Assembly (NCBI GenBank): GCA_019119595.1
Contig: DWWS01000050.1
Location: forward strand, 1-64,000
DNA from: Candidatus Eisenbergiella merdavium
GTDB taxonomy: Bacteria; Bacillota; Clostridia; Lachnospirales; Lachnospiraceae
Direction: 5' to 3'
Length of the DNA: 64,000 bases
The first letter of the stretch is position 1. Every line of letters begins with the position of its first letter. Under the pieces are notes generated by a model that was not told where the DNA came from, did not search any database, and saw only the letters and a list, made by a program, of their open reading frames with translations. Both the position numbers and the translations under genes were made by a program. Below are positions 1-8,355 of the stretch, piece after piece.

Positions 1-36
1 AATAATCTGTCGAATCTGTTCCTTGGCTACCGGCAT
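1..36 (-). CDS. IS256-family transposase, N-terminal fragment cut by window edge
   Basis: Only about 12 codons are visible, reading MPVAKEQIRQII. This matches from memory the start of mutator-type (IS256) transposases, which commonly open with KEQIRQII followed by a coiled helix. An AAGGAG ribosome binding site lies at a normal distance before the ATG. The catalytic DDE domain is outside the window, so whether the gene is intact cannot be judged. The family call rests on a very short stretch and is therefore moderate. Confidence 0.5.
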   Translation of the reverse strand, partial: MPVAKEQIRQII

Positions 37-42
37 AAAAAT

Positions 43-92
43 ACTCCTTTTCGATAAGAATTTTCATATCGTAATTCTTACCCAAAAGGAGT
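43..92 (-). promoter_or_regulatory. Inverted repeat covering the transposase ribosome binding site
   Basis: Arms 43-62 and 73-92 pair as ACTCCTTTT/AAAAGGAGT and AAGAATT/AATTCTT, interrupted by short internal loops. The downstream arm in transcript sense contains the AAGGAG site of the transposase. A transcript entering from outside would therefore fold its own ribosome binding site into a stem. This resembles the read-through protection known for other insertion sequences. The function is inferred. Confidence 0.55.
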
Positions 93-204
93 TATTTTCT
101 TCCAAAGACACAAATTTTTTTACACTACCTCGTAAAACGAGCATATAACTCGCAAGTGTTAGCAGAGTCGGAAACAAGCCCCGCCTCACGTAAACCGTTC
201 TACT

Positions 205-258
205 ATTTTTAAAAAACCATCCCCGCCGCCCCAATCACGAGCGGCTGGATGGTTTTCC
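205..258 (-). terminator. Rho-independent terminator of leuS
   Basis: Arms AAAACCATCC (213-222) and GGATGGTTTT (247-256), with an inner GCCGC/GCGGC pair, form a strong stem. On the minus strand it is followed by a T-rich run (A-rich on plus at 205-216). It lies just past the leuS stop codon. Confidence 0.85.
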
Positions 259-267
259 CCTTCGTTC

Positions 268-2685
268 TTATTTACACACGATGTTGATGATCTTCCCGGG
301 CACGTAAATCTCCTTCACGATGTTTCCGGTAAGCCTGTCGGCAACCGCCTCTTTTCCGGCGGCGATGGCTGTATCCTTATCCACGTCGGCGGGAAGCTTT
401 ACGGTGGCGCGCAGCTTTCCGTTCACCTGTACGGCGACCTCGATCACGGCCTCGACGGTCCTGGCTTCGTCCCAGACCGGCCATGCGGCCTGATAAAGTC
501 TTCCGTCGTATCCCTGCAGCTCCCACAGCTCCTCGGTGATGTGGGGAGCCACCGGATTGAGCAGGATGAGGAAGGTCTTAAATTCCTCCTTCGTTACCTG
601 ACCGGCCTTATAGAAATCGTTGATCAGGGACATCAGGGCCGCAATGCCGGTGTTGTACTTCAGGTTTTCGTAATCCGTGGAAACCTTCTTGATGGTCTGG
701 TGCATCTTCGTTTCCAGCTCTTTGGAATAGCTGTCTTGGTCCGTCACCAGCTCCTGCAGCTTCCAGACACGGTCCAGGAAACGGCGGCAGCCCTTCACGC
801 CCTCCTGGCTCCAGGCGGCGCTCAGGTCAAAGGCTCCGATGAACATCTCATAGGTGCGCAGGGTATCCGCGCCGAAGTCGTTCACGATATCGTCCGGATT
901 CACCACGTTTCCGCGGGATTTGCTCATCTTCTCCCCGTTTTCGCCCAGGATCATGCCGTGGGAGGTTCTCTTCTGATAGGGTTCCGGGCAGGGCACCACG
1001 CCCTGGTCATACAGGAAACGGTGCCAGAAGCGGGAATAGAGCAGATGCAGAGTAGTATGCTCCATTCCGCCGTTGTACCAGTCAACGGGCATCCAGTATT
1101 TCAAGGCCTCCGGGCTTGCCAGAGCCTCGTCGTTGTGCGGATCCGTATAGCGAAGGAAGTACCAGGAGGAACCGGCCCACTGGGGCATGGTATCCGTTTC
1201 TCTCTCCGCAGGGCCTCCGCAGCAGGGGCAGGTGGTCTCCACCCAGCTTCTCATCGCAGCAAGGGGAGATTCTCCATTATCGGTGGGCATGTAGCTTTCC
1301 ACTTCGGGAAGCTCCAGCGGAAGCTGATCCTCCGGCACGGGCACATAGCCGCACTTCTCGCAATGCACGATCGGGATGGGCTCGCCCCAGTAACGCTGTC
1401 TGGAAAATACCCAGTCTCTCAGCTTGTAATTTTTCTTCGGCACGCCGATGCCGTTCTTTTCCAGATATTCGGTGATGGCCTTTTTTGCCTCCGTCACCTC
1501 CATGCCGTTTAAGAAGCCGGAATTGACCAGTTTTCCGGTGGCCACGTCCGTAAAGGCCGCTTCGTTCACATCCACCGGACCCGAGCTGCTCTCCACCACC
1601 TGGATGATGGGCATGTTGAATTTTTTGGCGAACTCCCAGTCTCTTTCATCATGGGCGGGAACCGCCATGATGGCGCCCGTTCCATAGCTCATCAGCACGT
1701 AATCGGAAACCCAGATGGGAATCTCCCCGTTGTTCACCGGATTGACGGCAGTCAGCCCGTCAATCAGCACGCCGGTCTTATCCTTTGCCAGCTCAGAGCG
1801 TTCAAAATCGGATTTCCTCGCCGCCTGCTCCTGATAGGCCCGGATCTCGTCCATGTTCTTGATCTCATCCGCGAATTTCTCAATATAAGGATGCTCCGGA
1901 GAAATGACCATATAGGTCACGCCGAACAGAGTATCCGGTCTTGTGGTATAGATGCGGAGCTTTTCTTCCTTCCCTTTAATGGAAAAATCCACCTCCGCGC
2001 CCTGGGAACGGCCGATCCAGTTCTTCTGGGAGACCTTGACGCGCTCGATGTAGTCCACGCCGTCCAGGCCGTCGATGAGCTTGTCCGCATATTCCGTGAT
2101 CTTTAACATCCACTGGCTCTTCACCTTGCGGACGACCTCGCTTCCGCAGCGCTCGCAGACTCCGTTCACCACCTCTTCGTTGGCAAGGCCCACCTTGCAG
2201 GATGTACACCAGTTGATCGGCATTTCCGCCTTATAGGCCAGTCCGGCCTTGAACAGCTTCAAAAAGATCCACTGCGTCCATTTATAATAGTTGGGATCTG
2301 TGGTATTGATCTCCCTGTCCCAGTCAAAGGAATAGCCAAGGGACTGAAGCTGCGTCTTAAAACGATGCACGTTGTTCTTCGTTACGATCCTGGGATGGAT
2401 ATGATTCTTGATCGCGTAGTTTTCCGTAGGCAGGCCGAACGCGTCCCAGCCCATAGGATACAGCACGTTGTAGCCCTCCATCCTTCTCTTTCTCGCGACG
2501 ATATCCAGCGCCGTATACGGTCTGGGATGTCCCACATGCAGCCCCTGGCCTGACGGGTAGGGGAACTCCACCAGCGCGTAATACTTGGGCTTGCTGTAAT
2601 CGTCAACAGCGGCAAAAGCCTTCTCGTCCTCCCAGCGCTTCTGCCATTTTCTCTCGATCTCTTTCGGGTTGTAAACCTTTTCCAT
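268..2685 (-). CDS. leuS: Leucyl-tRNA synthetase
   Basis: Class I aminoacyl-tRNA synthetase that attaches leucine to tRNA-Leu in the cytoplasm. The 805-residue length is normal for bacterial LeuRS. The HIGH signature appears as HVGHP about 50 residues from the start and KMSKS as KMSKSRGN in the C-terminal half. The editing insert is present, with [10 protein letters not shown] and [15 protein letters not shown], and cysteine pairs CTSC and CERCG mark the zinc-binding region. The start at 2685 ([11 protein letters not shown]) was chosen because the upstream in-frame extension is the T-box terminator region, not protein. The gene is monocistronic, with its own T-box leader and terminator. Confidence 0.97.
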   Translation of the reverse strand: MEKVYNPKEIERKWQKRWEDEKAFAAVDDYSKPKYYALVEFPYPSGQGLHVGHPRPYTALDIVARKRRMEGYNVLYPMGWDAFGLPTENYAIKNHIHPRIVTKNNVHRFKTQLQSLGYSFDWDREINTTDPNYYKWTQWIFLKLFKAGLAYKAEMPINWCTSCKVGLANEEVVNGVCERCGSEVVRKVKSQWMLKITEYADKLIDGLDGVDYIERVKVSQKNWIGRSQGAEVDFSIKGKEEKLRIYTTRPDTLFGVTYMVISPEHPYIEKFADEIKNMDEIRAYQEQAARKSDFERSELAKDKTGVLIDGLTAVNPVNNGEIPIWVSDYVLMSYGTGAIMAVPAHDERDWEFAKKFNMPIIQVVESSSGPVDVNEAAFTDVATGKLVNSGFLNGMEVTEAKKAITEYLEKNGIGVPKKNYKLRDWVFSRQRYWGEPIPIVHCEKCGYVPVPEDQLPLELPEVESYMPTDNGESPLAAMRSWVETTCPCCGGPAERETDTMPQWAGSSWYFLRYTDPHNDEALASPEALKYWMPVDWYNGGMEHTTLHLLYSRFWHRFLYDQGVVPCPEPYQKRTSHGMILGENGEKMSKSRGNVVNPDDIVNDFGADTLRTYEMFIGAFDLSAAWSQEGVKGCRRFLDRVWKLQELVTDQDSYSKELETKMHQTIKKVSTDYENLKYNTGIAALMSLINDFYKAGQVTKEEFKTFLILLNPVAPHITEELWELQGYDGRLYQAAWPVWDEARTVEAVIEVAVQVNGKLRATVKLPADVDKDTAIAAGKEAVADRLTGNIVKEIYVPGKIINIVCK

Positions 2686-2757
2686 TTTCTGCAACCAGCC
2701 TTTCTTCCAAATGAAAATCCAGAAACAAAAGCGGACGGATCCGCATCTGCCTCTGAC

Positions 2758-3017
2758 GTAAAAAACCCCTCCGTCTCCGTTTATCAGAGACGGAAGGGAA
2801 TCTTCCGCGGTACCACTCTGCTTCATGAGCCGCTTACCCTGCGTCTCATGCACTCATCCTCGTCTGTAACGGGACTTCCCGCCCTTCACTACTCGACCCG
2901 CTTTGGCAAAGGGAGCTCAGAGGCCAGTTCAAAGCTGGGCGCTGCCGCCTCGCACCATCCGGCGGTTCTCTGAAACGCTTGCCTTCTACTCTTCCTCGTC
3001 GTCGCTTCATATTGACC
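2758..3017 (-). promoter_or_regulatory. T-box leader of leuS, leucine specifier CTG
   Basis: The minus strand carries the conserved T-box AGAGTGGTACCGCGGAAG at about 2802-2819. It is followed by a terminator stem (CCCTTCCGTCTC...GAGACGGAGGGG, 2767-2797) and a T-run. Upstream, the stem I context GAACTGGCC places codon CTG at 2925-2927 (CAG on plus), a leucine codon matching the downstream gene. Uncharged tRNA-Leu would pair with the specifier and the T-box bulge and stabilise the antiterminator. Specifier placement is from visual alignment. Confidence 0.93.
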
Positions 3018-3023
3018 TTCCCT

Positions 3024-3053
3024 ATTTTAAGGGCAGAGCACCTGTTTTGTCAA
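3024..3053 (-). promoter_or_regulatory. Promoter of the leuS leader
   Basis: On the minus strand TTGACA (3048-3053) and TAAAAT (3024-3029) are separated by 18 bases. This puts the transcript start near 3017, just before stem I of the T-box, and only a few bases past the stop codon of the upstream gene. Confidence 0.7.
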
Positions 3054-3061
3054 GTGTTACG

Positions 3062-4696
3062 TCACTCCTTTATCTCCGACACCGGGTTCAGCCCGTAATT
3101 TTCCTCATACACCAGGCTGATCCGGTCGCCTTCCTTATAGCGCACGATTTCATACAGGCCCTCGTCGGAAACCTCCACGTCAAACAGCTCGTCGCTTCCC
3201 GTGATGCCGATATAATAATGGGTGCTTCCCTCAATGACCACGGGCGCGATCAGCTCGATGATGCCGGAGATCTCATGCTTTTCTCCCGCGCTGGGACTCA
3301 CGATGCCGTTGGTGGAAAGCAGATCCTTATAATCCTTCTCGCATTCCTCGATGGTATCCCCGATGGCGACCCACTGATACTTCTGTACGTTGACCATGGC
3401 GTATTTTTTCACCAGTCCGGCGTCGTCCTTGAGCGCCATAAAATAGGTGGGCTCATCTGCGATGTTCAGAAGCAAAGGGAAGCTTGCCCGATAGCCCAGG
3501 TTCTGCACCTGGCCCTGCGCGGAGGACATGGCGGACAGCTCCGTGGCTCCCTCCACCTCATAATAGCGGGTTTCCATGGTTCGCTGGTTCATGAGCACAA
3601 AACCCACGTTGGACTGGTCCCCGTTGACGGAGGTGATTCCCGTATAAACCCAGACATCGTCGTCGATCGCCAGATAATTGTAGCCGTCTGTGGTGACAAG
3701 GCAGTCCCTCTGGCCCAGGATGCTGTTGAAAAAGCCGTGCTGATACATGCCGTGATAGTCGTAAAGCTGCATCAGAAGCTCGGCGGAATAGACCTTATCG
3801 ATCCAGGTGGGAACATCCTCCACCGCATAGTCCGTGCATTCCCCGGTCACGGCGTTGACCAGCACCACCCGGCCCACCGTTTCACCGCCGAACAGGCCGA
3901 TGTTGAATTTTTTCACCGGGCAGACCCAGTAGGGCACGCCGTCGTCGTCGATCTCAAAGAAAAGCTGATCCCCGAAAATATAGGTAGGGAAATGAAAGCG
4001 CAGGTGCCGGTACAGGTTCCGGTTGAAATACTCGGATTTGGAATACCGGATCCCCTCCTCCAGCATCACGCACTCCGTGTCCTGGGTGGTCATGTCGATG
4101 CGGATATAGGCAGGGATCCCGTTTCTCTGGTTCGTCAGCCACTTGACGGGGCTTGCGTAGACCAGCGGCGTAACGCGCACCGCCACGTTATTGTAGTTGA
4201 TCTGGGTGTAATCGTCCGCCACCTCAAACTGAGAAACCATGTCCACCAGGCTTCCCATCTTCCGGTCTCCCAGAAGAGCCGCGGAATCCTTATCCAGAAG
4301 GGGGATGGAACGGTAATCCGCCTCCGCGATATCCTCCGCGAAATTCCGCGCCTCCACGGTCATGAGCTGCTGGTATTTTTTCGCATTGATGACCGGGGAG
4401 GAAAGCAGCGTTCCGATCCCGTAAGCGGCAAGCAGCACCAGGAACAGAATGCCCAGCCATTTCACCGCTGGGAAATCCTTCAGGGAAAACTGCATGGACG
4501 TCACCCCGGAGGTAAAGATCTCCTTTCCCGCCCTGCGCAGCAGGCAGATCACCATCACGACCACGATCGCTCCCAGCAGGAAAAACCAGAAGCCGCTGGA
4601 ATGGATGTTAATGGCCGGAAGCGTGACATAATAGTAAATGAAGGCCGCAATCAGGGCGGCCAGGCCGACAACCGGATACAATATACTTTTTTTCAT
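3062..4696 (-). CDS. Conserved membrane protein of unknown function with large C-terminal domain
   Basis: The function is not recognised. The start at 4696 (MKKSILYPVV) is preceded by GAGGAG, while the alternative ATG 12 codons upstream has no clear ribosome binding site. Three hydrophobic segments lie at roughly residues 5-27, 34-54 and 80-100. They are followed by about 440 mostly polar residues rich in beta-type sequence, such as NGIPAYIRID and YWVCPVKKFNIG. Transcription is probably independent, since an extended -10 lies upstream. From memory such proteins occur as unnamed families in Lachnospiraceae. No catalytic motif is visible. An envelope-facing sensor or scaffold role would be a guess. 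Confidence 0.75.
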   Translation of the reverse strand: MKKSILYPVVGLAALIAAFIYYYVTLPAINIHSSGFWFFLLGAIVVVMVICLLRRAGKEIFTSGVTSMQFSLKDFPAVKWLGILFLVLLAAYGIGTLLSSPVINAKKYQQLMTVEARNFAEDIAEADYRSIPLLDKDSAALLGDRKMGSLVDMVSQFEVADDYTQINYNNVAVRVTPLVYASPVKWLTNQRNGIPAYIRIDMTTQDTECVMLEEGIRYSKSEYFNRNLYRHLRFHFPTYIFGDQLFFEIDDDGVPYWVCPVKKFNIGLFGGETVGRVVLVNAVTGECTDYAVEDVPTWIDKVYSAELLMQLYDYHGMYQHGFFNSILGQRDCLVTTDGYNYLAIDDDVWVYTGITSVNGDQSNVGFVLMNQRTMETRYYEVEGATELSAMSSAQGQVQNLGYRASFPLLLNIADEPTYFMALKDDAGLVKKYAMVNVQKYQWVAIGDTIEECEKDYKDLLSTNGIVSPSAGEKHEISGIIELIAPVVIEGSTHYYIGITGSDELFDVEVSDEGLYEIVRYKEGDRISLVYEENYGLNPVSEIKE

Positions 4697-4770
4697 CTTC
4701 TCCTCATCTTCTGCCGGGCACGACCGGCGCATGTATTTCGGTCCCTTTACAGGGTATCCGCTTTTGGCCC

Positions 4771-4780
4771 ATTATATCAC
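4771..4780 (-). promoter_or_regulatory. Extended -10 promoter of the membrane protein gene
   Basis: The minus strand reads TGATATAAT, an extended -10 (TGnTATAAT) with TATAAT at 4771-4776. No good -35 box sits at 16-18 bases, which is tolerated with an extended -10. Confidence 0.5.
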
Positions 4781-4786
4781 GAAGAA

Positions 4787-4833
4787 TCCGGCCGCGCCAG
4801 ACAAACGGATAAATTTGTCAGGCTTCGGCCGGA
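4787..4833. repeat. Imperfect inverted repeat after rhaD
   Basis: Outer arms TCCGGCCG (4787-4794) and CGGCCGGA (4826-4833) enclose inner arms ACAAA/TTTGT. The hairpin lies between rhaD and the next minus-strand gene. It could be the rhaD terminator, but no T-run follows, so the role is uncertain. Confidence 0.4.
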
Positions 4834-4848
4834 TCCGGCTGCAGCTAA

Positions 4849-4889
4849 GCAGTTTTATTTTTGATAAAAGCAGTTTTATTTTTCATAAA
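4849..4889. repeat. 20-base tandem duplication at the 3' end of rhaD
   Basis: AGCAGTTTTATTTTTGATAAA (4849-4869) and a copy differing at one base (4869-4889) are adjacent. The second copy overlaps the last rhaD codons and stop. It appears to be a local slippage duplication with no effect on the reading frame. Confidence 0.7.
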
Positions 4890-5703
4890 GGAAGCGTTCC
4901 GGAAGCACAAGGCGGAAGGATTCGGCAAGATCACGGAAATTCTCGGGGGTGATGGTCTGCAGCTTGTCCGGCTTCATGGAAAGCACCTTGATCAGGATCT
5001 CGGCGGATTTCTCGATGGTGTGCATCAGTCCGAAGGTGAGATCGAAGCTTTCTCCGGAGCAGAACATGCCGTGATGGGCCCAGATCACCGCATCGTATTT
5101 TTCCATCAGCTTTCCTGTCTCGATGGCGATCTCCCTTCCGCCGGGAACCATCCAGCCGATCACACCCACGCCGTCCGGGAACACAACGGGACATTCCGTC
5201 GCCATCTCCCACAGCTCTCTGGTGAAGATTTCGTCCTTCAGAGGAAGCACGAAGGTCAGGGCGATCACATTCGTGGTATGGGCATGATAGATGACCCTGT
5301 GCTTTCCGCCGCTGACGCGCTTCTTTACCTCATGATTCATCAGGTGCGTGGGAAGCTCGCTGGTGGGTCCGCCGCCCTCCACAAGTCCCCAGCGCTTCCT
5401 GTAATTTTCTCCCTTTTCATCGATCTCAATGATGGTCAGGCAGGCCTCCGGATCCACAATGATATTTCTGAAATATTTTCCGGTTCCCGTTACCATGAAA
5501 AATTCTCCGGCCAGATCCGGCACGCTGACGCCGATGGGGATCCATTCTCCCTTTTCATCCAGGCGGTTCCGGATGATCTCGACCTCTTCCGGCTTGATCC
5601 GGTAGGAAAGGTTTCCGCCGTTCCTCTCATGCCACCCCTGCTGGTAGCCGTCGTCTGCCATCTTGATAAAGTCCTGTACAAATTTCGCATCCAAGATTTT
5701 CAT
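4876..5703 (-). CDS. rhaD: Rhamnulose-1-phosphate aldolase
   Basis: Class II zinc aldolase that cleaves L-rhamnulose 1-phosphate to dihydroxyacetone phosphate and L-lactaldehyde, the last step of rhamnose breakdown. The 275-residue length equals the E. coli RhaD length class. Recognisable family segments are GWHERNGGNLSYR near residue 23, TGTGKYFRN, and the zinc-ligand histidines in YHAHTTN and WAHHGMF. The start is supported by GAGAGGAG upstream. The usual partners rhaA and rhaB are absent here. The GH78 alpha-L-rhamnosidase at 11874-14618 would supply the sugar. It has its own promoter, so control separate from the hydrolase operon is likely. Confidence 0.93.
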   Translation of the reverse strand: MKILDAKFVQDFIKMADDGYQQGWHERNGGNLSYRIKPEEVEIIRNRLDEKGEWIPIGVSVPDLAGEFFMVTGTGKYFRNIIVDPEACLTIIEIDEKGENYRKRWGLVEGGGPTSELPTHLMNHEVKKRVSGGKHRVIYHAHTTNVIALTFVLPLKDEIFTRELWEMATECPVVFPDGVGVIGWMVPGGREIAIETGKLMEKYDAVIWAHHGMFCSGESFDLTFGLMHTIEKSAEILIKVLSMKPDKLQTITPENFRDLAESFRLVLPERFLYEK

Positions 5704-5787
5704 TTCGCTTCTCCTCTCTCACAGTTCAACGCTGTATATCAAATTGGTTTTATGTCTGTTTTTACCCTGATGTCCTTTACAAGTCCT

Positions 5788-5816
5788 ATCATACACCTTG
5801 TTCAGTCATAAATCAA
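5788..5816 (-). promoter_or_regulatory. Promoter of rhaD
   Basis: On the minus strand TTGATT (5811-5816), a 17-base spacer and TATGAT (5788-5793) lie about 85 bases before the rhaD start. No clear operator was identified. Confidence 0.6.
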
Positions 5817-5884
5817 CACTGTTTTTGTGGTTTTTATTTGTTTTTATACAAATACAAAGCAGCAGGCAGGCGATCGAACAGGGA

Positions 5885-5914
5885 AACGGCGTGCATCCCC
5901 CAACGCACGCCGCT
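5885..5914 (-). terminator. Probable terminator of the EF-G-like gene
   Basis: Arms CGGCGTGC (5887-5894) and GCACGCCG (5905-5912) form an 8-pair stem shortly after the stop codon. On the minus strand only a short T-stretch follows, so termination may be partial. Confidence 0.55.
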
Positions 5915-5947
5915 TCCATCCCAATTTATCCTTCTCTAAAAAAGTCC

Positions 5948-8038
5948 TTACTCGTCGCTTCCGTCTTCTACCTTGGACGCTCTTGCCGCGACCTCCTTCT
6001 CCTGAATGTCCGAAGGAGCCTGCTCATAACGGGCAAATTCATAGGAATAATCCCCTCTGCCGCCGGTCATGGAACGCAGATCCGTGCAGTAGCCGTACAG
6101 CTCCATCATGGGAACGTCCGCTTCTACCACCTGCTTGCCGCCCGCGATCGGGTTCATGCCAAGCACCCTTCCGCGGCGCTTGTTCAGATCGCCCATCACG
6201 TCGCCGGTGTACTGATCAGGCACCGTCACTTTCATGGAGGCGATGGGCTCAAGCAGAACCGGTCCCGCTTCCATGAAGCCCTTCTTGAAGGCCTGGATCG
6301 TTGCCATCTTGAAGGCCATTTCGGAGGAATCCACCGGATGATAGGAGCCGTCATACAGGACAGCCTTCACGCCGACCACAGGATAGGCCGCCATCGGACC
6401 CTTCTGGACGGATTCCTGAAGTCCCTTTTCCACTGCGGGGAAATAGTTCTTCGGGATCGCTCCGCCCACAACCTCCTGGTCGAACACGTAGGGGGTCTCC
6501 AGATCTCCGGAGGGCTCGAAGCGCATCTTCACGTGACCGTACTGGCCATGTCCGCCCGTCTGCTTCTTATACTTGTATTCCACGTCTGATTTCTTGCGGA
6601 TGGTCTCGCGGAAGGCCACCTTGGGCTTGCTCAGCTCGATCTCCACCTTATATTCGTTGATCAGACGGCTGACCACAACATCCAGATGCTGATCGCCCAT
6701 ACCGTAAAGGAGCGTCTGATGATTCTCGGAATCATTTACCACCTTCAGAGTGGGATCCTCATGCATCATCTTGGTCAGGGACTGGGAAATCTTATCGATA
6801 TCCGCCTTGTTCTTCGCTTTATATCTCTTATATGTATAAGGAACGGAGATTTCCGTCTTACCGTATTCAATGGGCGTATTCTTCGTGGAAAGGGTATTGC
6901 CCGTCCTTGCTCCCGTAAGCTTGGCGAGGGCGCCGATGTCGCCCGCGTGCAGCTCGCTGACCTCCTGAGGCTTATTTCCCTGCAGCACGTACAGCTTTCC
7001 GATCTTTTCCTCCACATCCTTATCATAGTTGAAGAGCTGATCGTCCGGCTTCAGAACGCCGGAGCAGACCTTAACCAGAGAATACTTTCCGATAAAGGGA
7101 TCCACGATCGTCTTGAAGATATATGCGCTCTTGGCCTTGGAAAAATCGTAGTTTGCCTGATAGATCTCCTTCGTCTTCATATTGATGCCGGCGATCTTAC
7201 GCCCCTCCGGGCTGGGCAGGTACTTCACGATATCGTCAAGCAGGGTGTAAATGCCCTGGCAGAGCACGTTGGAGCCCATGGACATGGGAACGATGCTTCC
7301 GTCGTCCACGTTCGTCCTCATGGCCGCGCGGATCTCCGCCTCGGAAAAGCTCTCTCCGCCGAAGTAGCGCTCCATGAATTCCTCGCTGGTCTCCGCAACC
7401 GCCTCGAGCAGCGTATCCCGGCAGATCTGCAGGTTGGACTTGCTGTATTCGGGAATCTCGCACTCCACAACCTCCTTGCCCTGCCAGCGGTAGGCCTTCT
7501 CGGAAACCACGTTGATGTAGCCTACAAACTTCTCATTCTCACGGATGGGCAGATGGAAAGGCGCGATCTTCTTGCCGTAAAGAGCCGTCATATCCTCTAC
7601 CACCTGACGGTAGGACGCATTGTCGATATCCATATCCGTTACGAATACCATACGGGGCAGCTTATACTTGTCGCACAGCTCCCACGCCTTCTGCGTGCCT
7701 ACCTCAACGCCGGCCTTTCCGGAGACCACGATGATGGCTGCGTCGGCAGCCCCAGCCGCTTCCTCCACCTCGCCTACGAAATCAAAGAAACCAGGTGTAT
7801 CAAGTATATTAATCTTCACGCCTTCCCATTCGATCGGAACCACAGACGTGCTGATTGAAAATTTCCTCTTCTGCTCTTCCTTGCCGAAATCGCTGACCGT
7901 ATTTCCGTCGCTGACTTTACCCATTCTGGATGTGATACCGGACAGATACGCCATTGCCTCCACCAAACTAGTCTTGCCTGATCCGCCATGGCCCATAAGC
8001 ACGACGTTGCGGATCCTGTCGGTTGTGTAAATGTTCAT
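5948..8038 (-). CDS. Elongation factor G-like translational GTPase
   Basis: A 696-residue EF-G paralogue with the full domain order: GTPase domain (G1 GHGGSGKTSL at residues 16-25, G3 DTPGF), beta-barrel domain II, and domains III-V ending in a GDVMGDLNKRRGRV segment. The G4 motif, normally NKxD, reads TDMD (VFVTDMDIDN). This, with overall divergence, indicates the EF-G-like/FusA2-type group and not the housekeeping factor encoded with the str operon. The function of this group is not settled; ribosome-associated stress or recycling roles are possible. It is monocistronic with its own promoter and terminator, divergent from the aromatic genes. Confidence 0.9.
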   Translation of the reverse strand: MNIYTTDRIRNVVLMGHGGSGKTSLVEAMAYLSGITSRMGKVSDGNTVSDFGKEEQKRKFSISTSVVPIEWEGVKINILDTPGFFDFVGEVEEAAGAADAAIIVVSGKAGVEVGTQKAWELCDKYKLPRMVFVTDMDIDNASYRQVVEDMTALYGKKIAPFHLPIRENEKFVGYINVVSEKAYRWQGKEVVECEIPEYSKSNLQICRDTLLEAVAETSEEFMERYFGGESFSEAEIRAAMRTNVDDGSIVPMSMGSNVLCQGIYTLLDDIVKYLPSPEGRKIAGINMKTKEIYQANYDFSKAKSAYIFKTIVDPFIGKYSLVKVCSGVLKPDDQLFNYDKDVEEKIGKLYVLQGNKPQEVSELHAGDIGALAKLTGARTGNTLSTKNTPIEYGKTEISVPYTYKRYKAKNKADIDKISQSLTKMMHEDPTLKVVNDSENHQTLLYGMGDQHLDVVVSRLINEYKVEIELSKPKVAFRETIRKKSDVEYKYKKQTGGHGQYGHVKMRFEPSGDLETPYVFDQEVVGGAIPKNYFPAVEKGLQESVQKGPMAAYPVVGVKAVLYDGSYHPVDSSEMAFKMATIQAFKKGFMEAGPVLLEPIASMKVTVPDQYTGDVMGDLNKRRGRVLGMNPIAGGKQVVEADVPMMELYGYCTDLRSMTGGRGDYSYEFARYEQAPSDIQEKEVAARASKVEDGSDE

Positions 8039-8146
8039 AGTGCATTCCTCCGTATTATGCAGTTTACGGGTTTTCTGTCAAAGTCCCCAATCCCATTCAG
8101 GCTGATTCCCAGACTGTATTTTTCTCTTCCAGAACCCCATGGGTAC

Positions 8147-8175
8147 ATTTTACTAAATGTCCAGAAATATTACAA
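8147..8175 (-). promoter_or_regulatory. Promoter of the EF-G-like gene
   Basis: On the minus strand TTGTAA (8170-8175), 17 bases, then TAAAAT (8147-8152). It lies within the 317-base divergent intergenic region 8039-8355, which otherwise contains only the opposing aromatic promoter and no small gene that I can support. Confidence 0.6.
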
Positions 8176-8257
8176 GCAATTTTCGTAAGGTTATACAACT
8201 TATTTTTTCCTGTTTTTTTTCGGCGGATTTTAACCGTTTTTCCTGCGGAGAACGCGG

Positions 8258-8286
8258 TTGACTTTCGCGCTTTAACGTGCTATATT
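8258..8286 (+). promoter_or_regulatory. Promoter of the aromatic biosynthesis pair
   Basis: TTGACT (8258-8263), an exact 17-base spacer and TATATT (8281-8286), about 70 bases before the DAHP synthase start. No attenuator or T-box is visible in the short leader. Confidence 0.7.
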
Positions 8287-8355
8287 ACTTTCGACAGCAA
8301 CAGGCAGCGGCTCTGCCGCCGTATGCCGCAGGACTCAGAAAGGAAGACAGAGATT

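Larger units (their letters stand above)
1..137 (-). mobile_element. End of an IS256-like insertion sequence (partial)
   Basis: The segment holds the first codons of a transposase reading leftward off the window, its ribosome binding site, an inverted repeat, and an AT-rich stretch near 108-137. That stretch reads on the minus strand as GTGTAAAAAAATTTG, similar to the GTGTAAA-containing terminal repeats of IS256-family elements. The outer boundary near 130-137 is an estimate. No target-site duplication can be tested because the other end lies outside the window. Confidence 0.5.

Noticed and set aside
2903-4864. Long plus-strand open frame opposite the membrane protein
   Set aside because: Histidine/glycine-rich shadow translation of the true gene, with no ribosome binding site. 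Similar frames opposite other genes (35542-37992, 57397-59379, 60113-61510, 46561-48135) are the same artefact.
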